Of a DNA stretch of 64,000 nt, positions 60,385 through 64,000 are shown one piece after another. Numbering within the stretch: position 1 is the first letter of the stretch; the number at the start of each line of letters is the position of its first letter. The DNA comes from Torreya grandis (taxonomy: Eukaryota; Streptophyta; Pinopsida; Cupressales; Taxaceae). Both the position numbers and the translations under genes were made by a program. The stretch spans positions 438,696 through 502,695 of the forward strand of contig JARHVA010008365.1 of assembly GCA_037957365.1 (NCBI GenBank). Direction: 5' to 3'. The notes below the pieces were generated by a model. The model made no database searches, was not told the DNA's origin, and saw nothing but the letters and a program-made list of their open reading frames with translations.

Positions 60385-60570
60385 ACCTTGTTTTGCCCCA
60401 ACCTTGATATTTGAATTGAATCTGAGTACGTAAATTGAATATGTGTAGAAACAAGTCTTACTTTCCCCTAATCTAGTATGTGTACTGAATATGAGTATGT
60501 AAACTAGATATGTGGAGAGACAAGGCATGCTTTCCCCCACTATGATATGTGTAATGAATTTGGGTATACC
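60385..60570. repeat. Three tandem copies of a 70-bp unit
   Basis: TTTTGCCCCA (60391), CTTTCCCCTA (60461) and TTTCCCCCAC (60531) recur at 70-base spacing. Each is followed by TATxxGTxxxGAATxTGxGTA and, in the first two, AATTGAATATGTG/AACTAGATATGTG. The minus-strand open frame 60268-60597 over it is repetitive for this reason and is not a gene. Confidence 0.75.
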
Positions 60571-60734
60571 TGGGTCTGGTGGAAAGCTATGGATCAACTA
60601 TTGTAGACAATCATGTGACCTAAACTTGTGAAAACTTGGTGGCATCTTGGTGATATACTAGTGATGATCTGAGTGTAACATGGATATCTAAAAATACATA
60701 TCAAGGATTTGTGCTTTGCACCATACCCATAATA

Positions 60735-61045
60735 TTAATATCTAAGTAATGTAGCTATGTATATGAACATATGTATATCTAAGTCAAACTATATATCTAT
60801 GTCAAAATGTATATCTGAGCCAAATTGTATATCAGAGTAAACTTGTGTGTCTGAATATATGTATCTAAGCAAACCTATGTATATAAATATTTACATCTGA
60901 GTAAACCTATGTGTCTTAATATCTGTATTTGAGTAGACATGTGTCTATATATGTGTATATATGAGTGAACATATGTGTCTAAATATATGTATCTAAGTGG
61001 ACATGTGTGTCTAAATATGTGTCTATCTGAAGCAATCTATGTGTA
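60735..61045. repeat. Imperfect minisatellite, TATGTGTCTAAATATATGTATCTGA-like units
   Basis: About nine to ten degenerate units built of two alternating half-phrases, (A)TATGTATCTAAGT and AACCTATGTGTCT. The later half has the longer compound unit of about 32 bases. Confidence 0.7.
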
Positions 61046-61905
61046 TTTTCCCCACTTTTTGGTGAGAGAGCCAAGACTGAGGTAAGGGTGTCTAACCAAA
61101 AGTGTTAATAACTAACATGATGGTGATAGTTGGGTGAAGTTTTAGGTTTGAATATTTTGTCAATTATGCTAGATTTTATTGTTGAAATCAGGTAAGGGAT
61201 AGACCTTTGGTCTATATTAAGTTTGTAATAGGTTTTTGTCACTTTGTAGAGGTAAATGTGATTGGGATATTGGTGGAACCAATGTATGGTGAGGTACTTG
61301 TAAATGAATTCCAACATGCAATAAATATTTCATAGATTAGAGTTAAATTTATCTAGATATTGTGTTTGAAAGAGGTTGGTATTAGTTGATGAAACTAGTA
61401 TGCAGGTTCAACCTTAGTAAGGGGGCATTTTTATAAATGTGACTGAAATAGGTTATTTGGTTAGTTTAATAATTCATTTGACTTGATAGTTATTTATTTC
61501 TCTGATCTAGAGAGTATGTCAAGGAGATGGGGAATGAATTTGACCTGGTATGAGGTGGTGGAGGATCTTACCTAGGCTAGGGAGGAGGTTACCCTAGTAA
61601 GGATGCTAGTCGATTTCCTATTTTTGTCACATGTTGATTTTTTACTATATTTATTGGAAATATGGTAGTTTAGGGCTATTTTTAAAATGTAGTGTTACCG
61701 TCTTGATAATGGTACTAGTGTCTAAGACATGGTGCTAGTGTCTTTGGTATGGCACTATTTTCCAATGCTACTATCCCATATGTAGTGATAGTGTCCAATA
61801 AGCCTAGTTTGTGATGCTTGTTATTTTTGGTTGGTGTTTGATGATGATTATTATATATTTATTTGATATTTTATGATGATAATTCCAAATTTGGTTATAT
61901 TTTAT
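61046..61905 (+). other. Upstream region of the right PMD frame
   Basis: No domain recognised. At 61680-61800 ATGGTACTAGTGTCT, ATGGTGCTAGTGTCT and ATGGCACTATTTTCC give a short, roughly 27-base tandem-like series. TTTATAG at 61901-61907 could be the acceptor end of an upstream intron. Confidence 0.35.
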
Positions 61906-63653
61906 AGGGTTATGTTCTCATGGGAGAGTTATAGAGTGGTTGGATAATAGAGACATTGATAGGATTGCCCCTAATGATGTATATATTATTATGGTGGAGA
62001 TATATAGTTTGAATCACATGGCATCCTTAGATATGATGCCTTGGGATAAACACATGATGACTACACTATGTGAGAGGTGAGATGCAAATACTTTCATATT
62101 TTGGTTACCTATTAGGGAGATGAAAGTCACCATGGAGGATGTGTATATGATCTTGCAATTACTTATTACTAGGCAGAGAGTATTACTATGGGATGATACT
62201 AGTGATCAAGAAATATAACAGGTTGATAGGTATTTTTATATGATGTCTATAGGGATTCATCATGTAGGGGGATATAGTGATATATTATTGTTTTTGATTG
62301 TCACAATGAATGTTCCACGATTGCAAAAGTTAGAAATTTTATTATCTTTATTTATGGATGTATATGGGAGAGAGGTATGAATCTCATACAAGATGCATGA
62401 GATAGTTCAAGACATAGAGGAGCATGTAACCATATAATTGCGGGGTCATACTATTATATCCCACTTGTATCAAGATTTATACTATTTTATGCAGAAGATG
62501 TGTGTAGGAGGTATTGGATCTTCCACACTATTACACTATTAGGCATATCAACATATAGTTGTGAGTAGACTGACATTGGATCGATGAGGTGATTGGGATC
62601 ACCCTTAGTCATTTATAGAGAGGTGGAATACTATGAACCACATGCCTAGGAGAAGAAAAATGTAGTGTTTCTAAGTTATTGACATGTTGATGATTGGAGA
62701 CATTATTTTGAGGCCCTATATTGGCTATGAGGGATGCCCTGAGGATGATGTTCAGTTGATATGGGTACAAGTGAAATGTTGACTACATGACTAATGGGTC
62801 AATGCATTTGAGAGGTTTTAGTATGAGTTGGTGATGTAATAGTTTGATGTTACTCAGTATGGGTCACCATCACCAATGGTGTGGTTGAGAAGTTCCTAAG
62901 ACCCAGTGAGGCTAGGTAATAAGCCTAGACCAACAATTATAGATTTAGCTCTAATTAAATTGATAGAGTGGGATCTAGTGGTTGATATACTAGATGTGGA
63001 TGATGTAGGATATTTTTATGCATATATATCTTGGTGGAGAGAGTATAGATGTGTACCTCTATTTCTAAGAGGTGGGATCATCCTAGAGGATGTAATGGAT
63101 GTGGATCCCATTAAGGATATCAATGGTAAGTTTCTATTGTATGTTTGTATATTCTATGTACTTGGTTACTTATTTACTTGGGTATGTATTTGATGCATTA
63201 TGTTGGTATGTGTAGGTTCTAGTGATGATGAGTATTGGTAGACTACCATTGATTCTGCACTATATATACTAACATGGCATATTCGTAATGATGTCATGGA
63301 TGATGGATTAGTTGAGAGGACCATGGATGTTGATAGTGTTCATGGTTATTTGTTATAATGAGCTACCATAACTATAAAAACATATAGGCAAGTGATTGTG
63401 GACATGGACAAGGCACATGTAGAGTTATAGAGATAGGCCATGATCACACCTGATTTTCTAGGTGGGGCAAGTAGCCAAGTAGTGGATGATTACATACACC
63501 TATAATGAGATCATGTAGAGTGTATGGTCGAGTTAGGTGTGTTACAAGAGAGAGCAAATGTAGGCATAGATAGAGGGATAGTGAGGCCTCTAATTCTAAT
63601 ATAGATATATCTAAGAGTGAGAGTGAGGGGACTGGTCCTAGTGGCCATGTCTA
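61906..63653 (+). pseudogene. Plant mobile domain (PMD) protein with intron, degenerate
   Basis: PMD (aminotransferase-like) protein. One frame runs from about 61910 to 63125 without an indel but with about fifteen in-frame stops. Domain blocks are LCSHGRVIEWLDN, HMMTTLCER*DANTFIFWLP (..LVERW..ETHTFHLP), REMKVTMEDVYMILQL (GEMTxTLxDVxxLLGL), HTIISHLYQDLYYFMQK, DIILRPYIGY, YISWWREYR and VMDVDP. A GTAAGT donor at 63126 and a GTGTAG acceptor ending at 63215 define a 90-bp phase-1 intron, and the frame continues as GSSDDEYW. Stops sit where Trp, Gln or Arg would be expected. The end near 63653 is uncertain because a frameshift is likely after 63540. Confidence 0.68.
63126..63215 (+). other. Spliceosomal intron of the right PMD frame
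   Basis: GTAAGT..GTGTAG, 90 bp, T-rich. Removing it joins ATC-AAT-G to GT-TCT and keeps the same frame, which supports it as a real ancestral intron. Confidence 0.6.
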
Positions 63654-64000
63654 AATTATTGAGTGATTTATAGTATTTTATATTGAAACTATGTTTTAAG
63701 TTATATATAAGGATGTTTATTATTATATGGGAACTATATATATTTGTATCTTTATTTGTTTATATTGTGCATGTTTACATGTGTTTGAGTGTTTTCATTA
63801 TGTTAAACAATGATATTACATTATGGTATGTATTTAAGTTATGATAATTACTTTTTATCTATTCATAAATATTTAAGTAGACATGTATAGTGGACTAGGA
63901 ATGTTAGATGTTAGTATAGGTATTACAAGAGTTTTGTAAGATATCTACATGTGGATCATGTAACATGGTGAAGAAACGATGATAATAATCATGTTGTATT
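63654..64000. other. AT-rich right edge, nothing recognised
   Basis: No coding domain or repeat seen before the window ends. Confidence 0.4.

Noticed and set aside
60268..60597. 109-codon minus-strand frame with repeated units
   Set aside because: Artefact of the 70-bp tandem repeat.
61906..63125. Stop-codon reassignment or RNA editing to explain many stops without frameshift
   Set aside because: All three stop codons occur, they replace different residues, and unrelated dead elements nearby show the same bias. Methyl-cytosine deamination explains it more simply.

Overview
This window looks like intergenic DNA from a seed plant with a very large, old, repeat-filled nuclear genome. It is strongly AT-rich. 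Almost every recognisable coding stretch is a decayed LTR-retrotransposon, and I found no intact host gene, tRNA, rRNA or CRISPR. A conifer or other gymnosperm would fit: the elements are ancient, their LTR copies differ by roughly 5-16% by eye, and they are full of stop codons. The sequence alone does not prove the lineage.

Layout. (1) 1-4170: a minus-strand Ty3/gypsy element of Tat type, cut by the window edge (protease, gag, PBS, 5' LTR). (2) 4181 to about 29450: a giant plus-strand Tat/Ogre-like element. It has 1.3-kb LTRs, gag, protease, RT, RNase H, a second archaeal-type RNase H and integrase, then a very long 3' region carrying a plant-mobile-domain (PMD) reading frame on the opposite strand. 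(3) 18419-26430: a complete but dead Ty3/gypsy chromovirus-like element on the minus strand, nested in (2). Its boundaries are exact: 5-bp duplication TCATT, paired LTRs, PBS and PPT. (4) 29.9-41.3 kb: two pairs of unclassified direct repeats (A and B) and a minus-strand gypsy integrase fragment. (5) 42.0-44.4 kb: a 2.4-kb block bounded by roughly 200-bp direct repeats, with an unrecognised degraded minus-strand frame. (6) 44.4-48.0 kb: two truncated members of one LTR family (X, Copia-like) facing each other as an inverted pair. (7) 48.0-58.4 kb: a Copia element (Y) with 2.7-kb LTRs and gag-PR-IN-RT-RH remains, preceded by an RT fragment of the same kind of element. (8) 58.4-64 kb: repeat C, a 70-bp tandem repeat, a minisatellite, and a second PMD frame on the plus strand with a recognisable intron.

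How the parts relate. The two PMD frames (16.7-18.4 kb minus, 61.9-63.7 kb plus) share motifs, including VMDVDP, and appear to be one protein family. One of them lies antisense in the 3' region of a Tat element. The other may therefore mark a further minus-strand Tat element continuing beyond the right edge. This element-borne PMD protein is the most interesting content. The rest is layered transposon history: insertion, nesting, inversion and decay by C-to-T change.
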